This document shows, in pieces, positions 8,924 to 17,195 of a stretch of DNA of 64,000 bases (within the stretch, counting starts at the first letter, position 1; every line of letters starts with the position of its first letter). Below the pieces are notes generated by a model. The model was not told the DNA's origin. It ran no database searches and saw nothing but the letters and a program-made list of their open reading frames with translations. Source of the stretch: DATARH01 sp050246595 (GTDB lineage Bacteria; Pseudomonadota; Alphaproteobacteria; ATCC43930; CGMCC-115725); assembly GCA_050246595.1 (NCBI GenBank), contig JBFWVT010000017.1, positions 11,001 through 75,000 of the forward strand. The letters run 5' to 3'. The position numbers and the translations under genes were made by a program.

Positions 8924-9757
8924 TCAGCCGCCTGTCGCGAGGCGTTCGAGGTTCTTCCTGGCCGCCGCCGCCTCCGGACTGACCGGAGACATTGCCGCGA
9001 CGCGCTCCCAGTCGAGCCGCGCCCCCTCCCGATCGCCGCGCAGCGAGCGGATATTGCCGCGCTCCAGCAGGGCCGGCACCGAACCCGGCGCGAGCTTGAG
9101 CGCCTGGGTGATGTCGTCGAGCGCCGGGTCGAGCCGCTCCAGCGCGCGATTCGCGGCGGCGCGGTAGATCAGCGCCTCGACACGAGCCGGGTCGGCCGTC
9201 AGCACGCGGTCGAGATCGGCGACCGCCTTGCCATACAGCCCGGCCGCACCGGCCGCCTCGGCCCGGTCGAGCAGCAGCTCCGGATCGTCGAGTTGCAATT
9301 GCAGCGCCAGGGCCGCAACTTCGTGGGCGCGCGCCGGATCGCCCGCCAGTATCCAGGCTTGCCAAGCCTGGATAAAAACCTCGGCGCGCAGGCTCTCGGG
9401 GGCGCGCACCATCGCGTGCCCGAGCGCTTCGAGGCGGCCAGCCGCCTCCTTGTATTGCCGCAACCCGATCAGCGCGACCGCGAGGCAATGCTCGGCCGGA
9501 TGGCCGCCGCCGCTCCCCTGCCATTCTCGCGCCTGCTTGCTTCCCGCTTCCGGGTTCTCGCGCGCCAGCTTCATGCAGCGCTCGTATAATGCAGCCGCAG
9601 CCGCGGCCGAACGCGGCGTTTCCAAAGGCGCCGCGGCGGGCGGAGCCGACAGCAGCGGCGGCAGGCTGCGCCGATCCTCCGCCGCAATCGCCGCCGCCGT
9701 CAGCAGGACCGGCAACGCCAGCGCGAGCGCCGCGATGCACCCTCTCTTTTGGCTCAC
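8924..9757 (-). CDS. Exported TPR-repeat protein
   Basis: A 277-residue hypothetical protein. It starts with a typical Sec signal peptide (basic MSQKRG, then a hydrophobic Ala/Leu stretch to about residue 26), followed by an Ala/Pro-rich linker. The second half contains tetratricopeptide repeats, for example YGKAVADLDRVLTADPARVE and LDPALDDITQALKLAPGSVP. It is probably a periplasmic scaffold of unknown partner. The GTG start at 9757 overlaps the SDR stop by 4 bp (GTGA), so it is likely coupled to the SDR gene. Confidence 0.75.
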   Translation of the reverse strand: MSQKRGCIAALALALPVLLTAAAIAAEDRRSLPPLLSAPPAAAPLETPRSAAAAAALYERCMKLARENPEAGSKQAREWQGSGGGHPAEHCLAVALIGLRQYKEAAGRLEALGHAMVRAPESLRAEVFIQAWQAWILAGDPARAHEVAALALQLQLDDPELLLDRAEAAGAAGLYGKAVADLDRVLTADPARVEALIYRAAANRALERLDPALDDITQALKLAPGSVPALLERGNIRSLRGDREGARLDWERVAAMSPVSPEAAAARKNLERLATGG

Positions 9758-10542
9758 GCGGTCGCGCCGCCATCGACCGGCAATGCCGCCCCCGACACGA
9801 ACGAGGCTTCGTCCGACAGCAGGAACAGCGCGGCGTTGGCGATCTCCTCCGGGCGTCCGGTGCGGCGCATCGGGATCTGCTGGCTGCGCCGGACGACGAG
9901 CTGCTCCTTGTCGATCCCGGTTTCGCCGGGCGGCAATTGCTGGTCCGGGCGGGCGACAAAGACGCGCAGCATCGGCGTGTCGATCGGGCCGGGGCAGATC
10001 GCGTTGACCCGGATCTTGTCCGGCGCAAGCCGTTTCGCCAGCGAGCGCACAAAGCCGACGATGCCGAACTTGGCCATCGAATAAACCGGGCTGAACGCCG
10101 AGCCGACCAGACCCGAGGTCGAGGCCGTGTAGAGCAAGGCGCCGCCGCCGCGCGCCCGCATTTCCGGGATTGCTGCCTCGGTCGTCACCAGCACGCTGCG
10201 CAAATTGAGGTCGATCGCCAGCTCGTAATCCGCCATGTCGATGCCTTCGAGGGCGGCCGGGCCGGGATGGCCGACGTGGTTCCAGACAAAATCGAGGCCG
10301 CCGAACGCGTTGGCGGTGCGCCGCACGATCTCGCGCGCGAACCCGTCGGTGCGCAGATCGCCGACCAGCGCCAGCGCGCGCCCTCCCGCCGCCGTGATCT
10401 CGCCGACCACTGCCTCGACCCCGGCCTGATCGATATCGGCGACCCCGACCGCCGCGCCCTCGCGCGCAAAGCGCAGCGCCCCGGCCCGCCCCATGCCCGA
10501 GGCCGCCGCCGTGACGATGCCGATCTTGTTTTCGAGCCGCAT
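9754..10542 (-). CDS. Short-chain dehydrogenase/reductase (SDR)
   Basis: A 262-residue classical SDR oxidoreductase. It has a Rossmann nucleotide-binding motif TAAASGMGRAGALRF, an Asp after beta-2 (VADID), which favours NAD(H), the catalytic Ser in TASTSGLVG and the YSMAK catalytic Tyr/Lys pair. The substrate is unknown. The ATG at 10542 follows GGAGGAG. It is the first gene of a two-gene unit with the TPR protein, which overlaps its stop by 4 bp. Confidence 0.9.
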   Translation of the reverse strand: MRLENKIGIVTAAASGMGRAGALRFAREGAAVGVADIDQAGVEAVVGEITAAGGRALALVGDLRTDGFAREIVRRTANAFGGLDFVWNHVGHPGPAALEGIDMADYELAIDLNLRSVLVTTEAAIPEMRARGGGALLYTASTSGLVGSAFSPVYSMAKFGIVGFVRSLAKRLAPDKIRVNAICPGPIDTPMLRVFVARPDQQLPPGETGIDKEQLVVRRSQQIPMRRTGRPEEIANAALFLLSDEASFVSGAALPVDGGATA

Positions 10543-10616
10543 GATGCTCCTCCGCGATGTTGCCGGGCGGAGCTTAGCAAGCGGGGCAGACTAGCCGCCA
10601 GACGGGGGCGGAGAGC

Positions 10617-10724
10617 AAATTCCCTGGTAGCAGGGAAAGTTTCGATTCCGGGCGTCCGAGGTCGGCGGAAGCGGGCGGAGTTGCTTGGTTTTCGGCGAAA
10701 TTCCCGGTATGGAAGCAGGGAATT
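10617..10724. repeat. Duplicated AAATTCCC/GCAGGGAA motif
   Basis: Two related units, AAATTCCCTGGTAGCAGGGA at 10617 and AAATTCCCGGTATGGAAGCA followed by GGGAATTTTC at 10697, are separated by about 60 bp of GC-rich sequence. Minus-strand translation gives short peptides such as KIPCFHTGNFAEN, of the kind often annotated as tiny hypothetical proteins. I treat it as a repeat relic rather than a gene. Confidence 0.45.
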
Positions 10725-10872
10725 TTCTGCCCCCCAACAGGGAGCGGAGCGGACCCATCAGCGAATGTCATCATCGGTAGCACGGTTCTGGCGAACGATT
10801 AGAGGGCATTCACTGCCACAGGAGTGTGGCGATTTTAGCGTCGCTCCGTTCACGGAATCGGCTGAAGATCTT

Positions 10873-10924
10873 ACCACGGAGACACGAAGAGCACGGAAAT
10901 GATTTCCTTCCGTGTCTCCGTGGT
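10873..10924. repeat. Perfect 14-bp inverted repeat
   Basis: ACCACGGAGACACG at 10873-10886 is exactly complementary to CGTGTCTCCGTGGT at 10911-10924, with a 24-nt spacer that repeats the GCACGGAAA theme. It could form a strong hairpin; no T-tract follows on either strand, so a classical terminator is not supported. Confidence 0.65.
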
Positions 10925-10940
10925 GACATCGGCGTCCGTT

Positions 10941-10979
10941 GATGGGCTTCGCCTGGCTTCGCCGGGATCAGTCATCCGC
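10941..10979. repeat. Islet-flanking palindrome, left copy
   Basis: A degenerate copy of the palindrome at 12557-12596. Both share ATGGGCTTC, then GGCTTCGCCGGGATCAG and CATCCG in the same orientation. The inner GGCTTCGCCGGG forms a hairpin and the outer ATGGGCT/AGCCCAT arms are intact only in the right copy. Together the two copies bracket the HEPN-type gene as direct repeats. Confidence 0.65.
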
Positions 10980-11004
10980 TCAGTGACTGGACACAACGGC
11001 GTAA

Positions 11005-11030
11005 GGCGGAAAAGCGCAGCGTATTCCGCC
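11005..11030. repeat. GGCGGAA palindrome, copy 1
   Basis: A 26-bp imperfect palindrome with arms GGCGGAA and TTCCGCC around AAGCGCAGCGTA. A related copy lies at 21045-21070, just after the PIN-domain gene. Here it is 63 bp beyond the 3' end of the HEPN-type gene. Confidence 0.6.
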
Positions 11031-11092
11031 ACATTGCCAATATCGAGGTTTGGTAAATTACGATTCGTCCATCTCTCCCAAGTTTGCTGTGC

Positions 11093-12454
11093 TTACTGGG
11101 ATAGCTGTTTCGGATCGTCCAACGAGGGATTCTGTGCCGCCCAGTCGATGCAGTGGAGCAGGCAGAGTCGGGCGAAATGCTCAGCGAGGCCTTTCGTTTC
11201 GCTCCAGTCGTGGCCCAACTTTACATTCGTTCCATGAATCGTGCGGCTCCGGCCGTCCTTATAGATTTCTTCGACTGCTTGCTTGAGGGTCGGGCCATTT
11301 GGTCGAATTGGCGTGTTGTCTTGGATGCCAAGCCGTGCGTTGAGGAGTCGCCGAATCCCACCAGATTTGCCGCCGCACGCTAGTGCGTCGAGCACCGCTG
11401 AATATTTCACTATGGCCATCAAAGTGACAATTTCGCGACACCCCTCATGAAACCACAGTAACGCCTGGGCAAGCGTATTCATCATCTTCGGTCGCGCGGT
11501 ATTCCCGGTGACGTCGATTACGTAGTCCAGAACCTCCCCGACGACGCGAAAATGCTCCTCGTATTTTACAAACTCACCCTCCCATTCACCGTTCTTCAGC
11601 CAGGGACCGTGCGGCGTATGCGACAGGCGAAAGCCAGCGAGCACAATCTTGCCCGGGATGAAGCTCAGCGCCTTTTGGCGATGTGTGCGGTAGTCGAACA
11701 ACAGATTCATCCCTTCGAGCGCGCGGGATGGGATTACCCACAGTAATGCGATCGCGGCAATTGCCAGGCGCGCCGCGGTGAGTGCCTTCTCACGTCCCGC
11801 TTCTGCCGCCAATCCTGTTATTGTAACGCTGCACACAAAGGGACAACTGCCAACGGTATCGAGAATATCCGTTTCGCAAATGCTGTCGATGGACGGCTTC
11901 CGCTTTTTTGGATGCTTGCCCGACCATGCTCGTTCGATACGACGGTGCGTTGTCGCCGAAACCGCACCGTCGCCACTCTTTCTAGCTAGCCAATCCAATC
12001 TAGACTCGAAACGAACCGGGCCAATTGAAAATGGCTGGACGGCTCCATTGCCGAAAAGCGTGCATCCGAAGGCAAACTCACGCACGCCATAGCCGGAGAC
12101 ATGCTTGCTCAGCATGGTTCTGATTTCAATGAGAACGGTGTCAGCGTTCTTAGCTAGATCGATGTCCAGATCAATCATCGCGAGCGCCGGACCAAACGTC
12201 CCACGAACCAACGCCCTCCATTCAGCGCGGGTGACTTTCGGGGATAGGGATGCATCGGCCGTCATCAATTGATCGGCGACCGTGACGATCGCATCGTCAA
12301 TCTTCTGGGACACTATAATGGAGCCCCCATTTCCTGCGCCGATTACGCGCGGTAACGGAAAATCATCGTTCTTGTCCCGGTAAGGCGCAGGAGCCGTTTG
12401 GAGCCTAGTGAACTCCTCGATAATCGCCTCGATCTCTTCTTGTACAGTTGCCAT
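11093..12454 (-). CDS. Large hypothetical protein with C-terminal HEPN-like motif
   Basis: A 453-residue protein, not confidently assigned. The C-terminal portion (about 330-445) is helical and holds R402-x4-H407 (RSRTIHG), the R-x4-6-H signature of HEPN ribonuclease-type domains, in a setting (AVEEIYKDGRSRTIHG) like the C-terminal HEPN domains of ApeA-type abortive-infection proteins. The N-terminal 330 residues show no familiar enzyme motif; a hydrophobic helix lies near AARLAIAAIALLWVI. The gene is visibly AT-richer than its neighbours and its codon use differs, indicating transfer. It stands alone, flanked by palindromic repeats. ATG at 12454. A defence role is an inference from motif and context; no antitoxin partner is visible. 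Confidence 0.6.
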   Translation of the reverse strand: MATVQEEIEAIIEEFTRLQTAPAPYRDKNDDFPLPRVIGAGNGGSIIVSQKIDDAIVTVADQLMTADASLSPKVTRAEWRALVRGTFGPALAMIDLDIDLAKNADTVLIEIRTMLSKHVSGYGVREFAFGCTLFGNGAVQPFSIGPVRFESRLDWLARKSGDGAVSATTHRRIERAWSGKHPKKRKPSIDSICETDILDTVGSCPFVCSVTITGLAAEAGREKALTAARLAIAAIALLWVIPSRALEGMNLLFDYRTHRQKALSFIPGKIVLAGFRLSHTPHGPWLKNGEWEGEFVKYEEHFRVVGEVLDYVIDVTGNTARPKMMNTLAQALLWFHEGCREIVTLMAIVKYSAVLDALACGGKSGGIRRLLNARLGIQDNTPIRPNGPTLKQAVEEIYKDGRSRTIHGTNVKLGHDWSETKGLAEHFARLCLLHCIDWAAQNPSLDDPKQLSQ

Positions 12455-12556
12455 TCTCCTTGTCTACGGCATGGTGGTTGTGTGGTCCATAGCAAGCGTA
12501 AGTAACATATAAAACAGCTGAGCAGCGCGAGGTCCAAGCACCGCACCGCTGCACGG

Positions 12557-12596
12557 CATGGGCTTCCCCCGGCTTCGCCGGGATCAGCCCATCCGA
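12557..12596. repeat. Islet-flanking palindrome, right copy
   Basis: A nested palindrome: outer arms ATGGGCT and AGCCCAT, inner arms CCGGC and GCCGG around TTC. It lies 9 bp beyond the stop of the acetolactate synthase-like gene, so it may also end that transcript. The degenerate left copy is at 10941-10979. Confidence 0.7.
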
Positions 12597-12604
12597 TATA
12601 CCCG

Positions 12605-14251
12605 CTACGCCGCCCCGCGCCGGTGCGAGAAGGCGGTTTCGGCTGATGTGATGAACTCCAACAGCGCGGCGCGGCCGCTGTCGTTGATCTTGCGGGCGCG
12701 TTGGATCGCGCCAGCGACCTCGCCGGGGTCGGTGATGCGCTCGCCCCAGCCGCCGAGATCGTTGGCCAGATTGGCGTAATTGCCGCCGAGATCGCGCGTG
12801 CGGTGTTTCTCGTGCGAGAACGCCATCGCCTGCGTCTCGATCGCCATCGTCGAGTTGTTGAGAACGATCGTCGTGATCGGGATGCCCGAACGTGCCGCGG
12901 TCTCGAAATCGAGACCGGTCATGCCGAACGCCGCGTCGCCCATGAAGTTGACGCACATCTTGTCGGGCGCGCCGACCTTGGCGCCGATCGCCAGACCGAG
13001 ACCGGTGCCGAGCTGGTGCGACTTGCCCCAGCCGAGATAGCCGCGCGGCTTTTTCGCGACGTAGAACGGCAGCAGCTGGTCGCGTGGGCTGCCGGAATCG
13101 TGCGTGACGATCGCGTCCTCCGACGGCACCACCCGCATGAACTCGGACATCACAAAATACGGGCAGATCGGCTTTTCGGTCGAGCGCAGCTTGGCCTCCC
13201 AGCGCGCTAGCCAGGCCTGTTTCAACTCGGCGATGCGCGGCCGCGCGCCGGTCTCGTGCGTCTTGCCGCCGAGCCGGTCCTTGGCAGCCTCGGCCAATTG
13301 CGCGAGGACGAGTTTGGCGTCGCCGAGGATCGGGATCGCGGTGTCGTTCGCCTTGTACAGATCGCGCGCATCGTTGGTCGCGTGGATGATTTTCTTTCCG
13401 GGCGGAATGATCGGGGTCGAGATGTTGTGTCTTGTCAGGCTCGTTCCGACCGCGAAGATCACGTCGCTGTCGAACAGGAATTGCCTTCCGTGCCCAGTAT
13501 AGACGACGCCGCCCGAGCCGAGAGCCAGCGCGTGGTCCTCGGGAAACGCGCTCTTGCCGTCGGTCGTGGTCATCACCGGGATGTCGAGCAGTTCGGCCAA
13601 GGCGAGCAATTCGGCACTGGCTTCGGCGTAGAGCACGCCCTGGCCGGCGATGATGATCGGCGATCTGGCCTCGATCAGCATCTTTGCGGCGTCGTCGATG
13701 TCGCGCGCGTCGCCGGACGAGCGGGTCGGGCGGATCGCGGTGTAATCGACATCGTTGCCGGCGAACTCGGATGTCATCACATCGGCCGGCACCTCGACCA
13801 TGACCGGACCGGTGCGGCCGTTTTTCAGCGCGTTAAAGGCGCGGCGCATCGCCGGCACGGTGTGCTCGGGCAGCAGCACCGGCTCGACATGCTTGGTGAC
13901 GCTCTCATAGGTGCGGGTCGAGTTGAACAGCGGCCACATCGTCGCGGTCTCGCGCGGGTGGCCGAGCGGGATCAGCAATATCGGGGTCGAGTCCGAATAG
14001 GCCGAGGCGATGCCGGCAAACGCGTTCTCGGCGCCGGGACCGTATTGCATCGCAAAGACGCCGGCCGGCTTGCCGTTGGCGACGCGGGCCGCCCCATCGG
14101 CCATATGGACGCCGACCCGCTCCTGGCGGCAGATCACCGGCCGCATGCCACCCGCCACCGCCGCCTCGATGATCGGCGTCGTCGGGAAACAGAACATTGT
14201 CGAGATCCCCTCGCGCTTCAGGATCTCGGTGATTGCATCCATGACCAGCAT
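12605..14251 (-). CDS. Thiamine pyrophosphate enzyme, acetolactate synthase-like
   Basis: A 548-residue ThDP-dependent decarboxylase-family enzyme. The N-terminal pyrimidine-binding domain has the activating Glu in ICRQERVGVHMADGAARV. The central domain follows, then the C-terminal ThDP motif from GDAAFGMTGLDFETAAR to IVLNN (G-D-x-A to N-N). It lacks obvious features that would choose between acetolactate synthase, benzoylformate decarboxylase or oxalyl-CoA decarboxylase, so the substrate is open. No regulatory small subunit gene is adjacent, which argues against a housekeeping IlvB role. The ATG at 14251 (MLVMDAITEILKREG) fits family starts; the open frame upstream runs into repeat DNA and was not used. 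Confidence 0.8.
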   Translation of the reverse strand: MLVMDAITEILKREGISTMFCFPTTPIIEAAVAGGMRPVICRQERVGVHMADGAARVANGKPAGVFAMQYGPGAENAFAGIASAYSDSTPILLIPLGHPRETATMWPLFNSTRTYESVTKHVEPVLLPEHTVPAMRRAFNALKNGRTGPVMVEVPADVMTSEFAGNDVDYTAIRPTRSSGDARDIDDAAKMLIEARSPIIIAGQGVLYAEASAELLALAELLDIPVMTTTDGKSAFPEDHALALGSGGVVYTGHGRQFLFDSDVIFAVGTSLTRHNISTPIIPPGKKIIHATNDARDLYKANDTAIPILGDAKLVLAQLAEAAKDRLGGKTHETGARPRIAELKQAWLARWEAKLRSTEKPICPYFVMSEFMRVVPSEDAIVTHDSGSPRDQLLPFYVAKKPRGYLGWGKSHQLGTGLGLAIGAKVGAPDKMCVNFMGDAAFGMTGLDFETAARSGIPITTIVLNNSTMAIETQAMAFSHEKHRTRDLGGNYANLANDLGGWGERITDPGEVAGAIQRARKINDSGRAALLEFITSAETAFSHRRGAA

Positions 14252-14333
14252 CGGCGTGTTCCCTTTTGTTGAGGAAGGCGGTTCGGCGGAGCCTAGCGCC
14301 GGAACCACGCCCGCGCCAGCAGCCGGGCGCCGG

Positions 14334-14612
14334 GATCGTGACTCGGTTTGAATTTTGACCTTGCCGTTCTGCGGCGCCGGCGCTCCCGAGCCTGCCCCCG
14401 GATCAAGTCCGGGGCGGGCTCTCGGGCCGACCGCAGGCCGGAGTCGCGACCGTCCCGAACTGGCGGTATGATCCGATCCCAAACGGAGGCGCTGTCTGAA
14501 GACAAATCAGCCCGAAGACAAGTCAGCTTGCCGAGGACGCTTCAGGACCGCCGGCCGGCCGGCGGGACGCCGGCGGTCCCGAGGGGGTTACTCCGGGGCG
14601 GCGCATCAGGCC
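14334..14612. mobile_element. MITE-like element, copy 2 (degenerate)
   Basis: This element fills most of the gap at 14252-14637. It starts GATCGTGACTCGGTTTGAAT and continues TTTGACCTTGCCGTTCTGCG, matching the reverse complement of the right end of the element at 55267-55452. Its far part also matches the other copy: a GGACCGC palindrome at 14545-14579, then a GGGGGTTACTCCGGGGCGGC stretch. The middle differs and contains a CCCCGGATCAAGTCCGGGGC palindrome. The outer end near 14612 lacks the terminal repeat. No coding capacity. Confidence 0.6.
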
Positions 14613-14637
14613 GACATCGGGCCGGCAACCGAGCCGA

Positions 14638-15330
14638 TCAGTCGCCGGTCGGGGCGATGCGGAATTCGATGATCCCCGGCACGGTGCAGAGATATTGCGA
14701 CAGCCGCGCGGCGGCAGCGCGATCCCGCGTGCGGATCACCATCCGGTACTCGAAAACCTTTCCCATTTCGGTCAGCCGATGCGACAGGTTCGCGATCGTG
14801 AACCCGTGCCGTCCGATCAGTGCCCGCAATTCCGGCTCGGGAATGATTGATTCCCGGACAAAGCGGATCGTGTGATGCGCGTAGAACTCCGACGGCAGCC
14901 GGGTCTCGACGGCGCGAAACACGCCGAGCACGATCAGCGTCGCGACGGTGCCGATCACCGCCGGGAGGTAGAAGCCGACCCCGACGAGAATGCCGATCGC
15001 GGCGGTCATCCAGATCGAGGCCGCCGTCGTCAGCCCGCGCACCGTCAGCCCTTCCTTGAAGATCACGCCGGCGCCGAGAAATCCGATCCCGGTCATGATC
15101 CCCTGCGCCATCCGGGTCGGGTCGGTACGGATCGCTTCGAGCGGTGTCGCGGTCATCCAGTCGCTTTGATAAACCGTGACGAGCATCAATAGGGTAGAGG
15201 CGACCGAAACCAGCGAGTGGGTTCGGAAACCGGCGGGACGGCCGTGAAACGTGCGCTCAAAACCGATCAGACCGCCGATCAGCAGCGCTACAGCAATCCG
15301 GGTGACGACCGCTATCTGTCCGTGATCCAT
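14638..15330 (-). CDS. MgtC/SapB family membrane protein
   Basis: A 230-residue inner-membrane protein. The N-terminal MgtC domain (about 1-140) has four to five hydrophobic helices and the family signatures GGLIGFERTFHGRPAGFRTH and GIGFLGAGVIFKEG, then GLTTAASIWMTAAIG. The C-terminal 90 residues form a soluble ACT-like regulatory domain. MgtC proteins are linked to growth at low Mg2+ and modulation of membrane energetics; transport itself is unproven. ATG at 15330; no strong ribosome-binding site. It is co-directional with the acyl-CoA ligase upstream, 49 bp away. Confidence 0.9.
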   Translation of the reverse strand: MDHGQIAVVTRIAVALLIGGLIGFERTFHGRPAGFRTHSLVSVASTLLMLVTVYQSDWMTATPLEAIRTDPTRMAQGIMTGIGFLGAGVIFKEGLTVRGLTTAASIWMTAAIGILVGVGFYLPAVIGTVATLIVLGVFRAVETRLPSEFYAHHTIRFVRESIIPEPELRALIGRHGFTIANLSHRLTEMGKVFEYRMVIRTRDRAAAARLSQYLCTVPGIIEFRIAPTGD

Positions 15331-15379
15331 CGAAGTGGCCCCTGCGCAGCGGCCCCTGATCGGGGAATACGGCGCCCTC

Positions 15380-17017
15380 CTATCGGCCGGTCGGCCCCGC
15401 CTGCCCCCCGTACAATTCGCGCAGCCGCGTCTTCATGATTTTTCCCGTTGCGGTATGCGGCAGTTCATCGACGACGAGCACATCGTCGGGCAGCATCCAG
15501 CGCGGGAATTTTTCCGCCAGAAATGCGATCAGCGCGTCGCGTTCGGGTTTGCGTCCGGCCGGCAGACCCGAGCGCAGGGTCACAATCAGCAAGGGCCGTT
15601 CGCCCCAGCGCGGGTGCGGCACCGCGATCGCCGCCGCCTCGCCGACAGTCTCGTGCGCCATCGCGGCGTTTTCGAGATCGATCGAGCTGATCCATTCGCC
15701 GCCCGATTTGATGATGTCTTTCCTGCGGTCGGTGAGTTGCAGATACCCGTCCGGGTCGATCGTCGCGACATCGCCGGTGTGAAACCAGCCGTCCGGTTCG
15801 ACCGCCGAAGCGGTTGCCTCTTCGTCATTGTAATAGGCGCCGACGATCCACGGGCCGCGCACCAGCAATTCGCCGGCCGATTTTCCGTCATTCGGCAATT
15901 CGCGACCCTGATCGTCCACGATCTTCATCTCGACGCCGAACAGCGGACGGCCCTGTCTGGCGCGGATCGCGAGCTGCGCCTGCGGATCGAGCGCGGCGTG
16001 CTTGGCCTTCAGCAGCGCGGTCGTGCCGACCGGGCTCATCTCGGTCATGCCCCAGCCCTGGCAGACCTCGATACCGTGCCGTTCAAAGGCGGTGAACATC
16101 GACGGCGGCACCGCCGAGCCGCCCGACAGGATGCGGCGCAATGTCGAGCAGCGCGCCCCGCTCGCGCTCAGATGCGCCTCAAAGCCGAGCCACACGGTCG
16201 GCACGCCGAGGCTCAGCGTCACCCCCTCGCTCTCGAACAGCTCGTAGAGGCTGGCGCCGTCGAGATAGGGACCCGGCAGCACCAGCTTGACCCCGTTCAT
16301 CGGCGCGTAATACGGCACGCTCCAGCCGCAGGCGTGAAACATCGGCACGACCGGGCAGATCGCGTCGCGGCTCGATGCCGGGATGCCGTCCGGCAGCGAC
16401 ACGCCATAGGCGTGCAACAGCGTCGAGCGGTGCGTGTAAAGGACGCCTTTCGGCCTGCCGGTCGTCCCCGAAGTGTAACACAGCGCCGAGGCGGTCCATT
16501 CGTCGAATTCGGGCCAGACGAACCCGTCCTCGCTCTCGGAGGCGACCAGCTCGTCATGCGTCGCCAGCACCTTCAGATCGGTCTCGGCCGGTTCGAGCAG
16601 CACGATGCGCAGATCCGCCGGCAGTCGCGGGCGCAGCCGCTCGATCAAGGGGAGAAAACCGGTTTCGACAAACAGCAGCCGGTCCTGCGCGTGGTTGACG
16701 ATATAGACGATCTGCTCGTCGAACAGGCGCGGGTTGATCGTGTGGCACACCGCGCCGATGCCGGAGACGCCGTAATACAGCTCGACATGGCGGAAATTGT
16801 TCCAGGCCAAGGTGCCGACCCGGTCGCCGGGTCCGATCCCGAGCCGCAGCAGCGCGCGCGCCAGACGCCGCGAGCGGCGCTCGGCCTCTGCATAGGTGCA
16901 GCGGTGGATCGAGCGATCGCCGAGGCGCGAGGCGATCTCGGTATCGCCGTGATAGCGCGCCGCGTGCTCGATCAGGGTCGAGATCAGCAGCGGCCGCTCC
17001 GACATCAACCCGCGCAT
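15380..17017 (-). CDS. Acyl-CoA ligase (FadD-like AMP-forming)
   Basis: A 545-residue AMP-forming acyl-CoA synthetase, activating a medium- or long-chain fatty acid to its CoA thioester. It has the P-loop-like YTSGTTGRPKG, the adenine/carboxylate segment GWGMTEMSP, the GWFHTGDVA hinge region, DRRKDIIKSGGEWIS, and the C-terminal catalytic Lys in PHTATGKIMKTRLRE. Most like the alkanoyl/medium-chain ligase subfamily. The ATG at 17017 (MRGLMSERP) follows GGAGGG; the open frame further upstream is not family-like. The gene precedes the MgtC gene. Confidence 0.9.
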   Translation of the reverse strand: MRGLMSERPLLISTLIEHAARYHGDTEIASRLGDRSIHRCTYAEAERRSRRLARALLRLGIGPGDRVGTLAWNNFRHVELYYGVSGIGAVCHTINPRLFDEQIVYIVNHAQDRLLFVETGFLPLIERLRPRLPADLRIVLLEPAETDLKVLATHDELVASESEDGFVWPEFDEWTASALCYTSGTTGRPKGVLYTHRSTLLHAYGVSLPDGIPASSRDAICPVVPMFHACGWSVPYYAPMNGVKLVLPGPYLDGASLYELFESEGVTLSLGVPTVWLGFEAHLSASGARCSTLRRILSGGSAVPPSMFTAFERHGIEVCQGWGMTEMSPVGTTALLKAKHAALDPQAQLAIRARQGRPLFGVEMKIVDDQGRELPNDGKSAGELLVRGPWIVGAYYNDEEATASAVEPDGWFHTGDVATIDPDGYLQLTDRRKDIIKSGGEWISSIDLENAAMAHETVGEAAAIAVPHPRWGERPLLIVTLRSGLPAGRKPERDALIAFLAEKFPRWMLPDDVLVVDELPHTATGKIMKTRLRELYGGQAGPTGR

Positions 17018-17140
17018 GCTTTCCCTCCGTCGCGCCAAACCGGGACCTGCCCCGACTATAACCGGAGCGCCGCGGCCGGTCTCGCCAATCGCGGCGGGCG
17101 GCGGTTTCGTGCATCGGTCGCGACGCACCTCCCCGACCAA

Positions 17141-17188
17141 GGACTGCCGGCCTCCTGGCCGGCATGCCGGCCAGGAGGCCGGCGGTCC
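17141..17188. repeat. GGACCGC-family palindrome after uvrA
   Basis: A 48-bp near-perfect palindrome beginning GGACTGCCGGCCTCCTGGCC and ending AGGCCGGCGGTCC, with centre GGCATGCC. It lies 7 bp past the uvrA stop, so its hairpin may stabilise or end the uvrA transcript as well as belonging to the dispersed repeat family. Confidence 0.75.
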
Positions 17189-17195
17189 GGTGAAG

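Larger units (their letters stand above)
10543..11092. other. Gene-poor interval packed with short repeats
   Basis: About 550 bp without a credible gene between the SDR start and the HEPN-type gene end. It holds a duplicated AAATTCCC...GCAGGGAA motif (10617-10724), a long perfect inverted repeat (10873-10924), a degenerate copy of a palindrome that recurs at 12557 (10941-10979), and a GGCGGAA palindrome (11005-11030). This looks like a repeat-rich landing zone next to the islet. Confidence 0.6.

Noticed and set aside
10574..10783. Short minus-strand frame encoding KIPCFHTGNFAEN
   Set aside because: Looks like translated repeat DNA rather than a gene; no ribosome-binding site.
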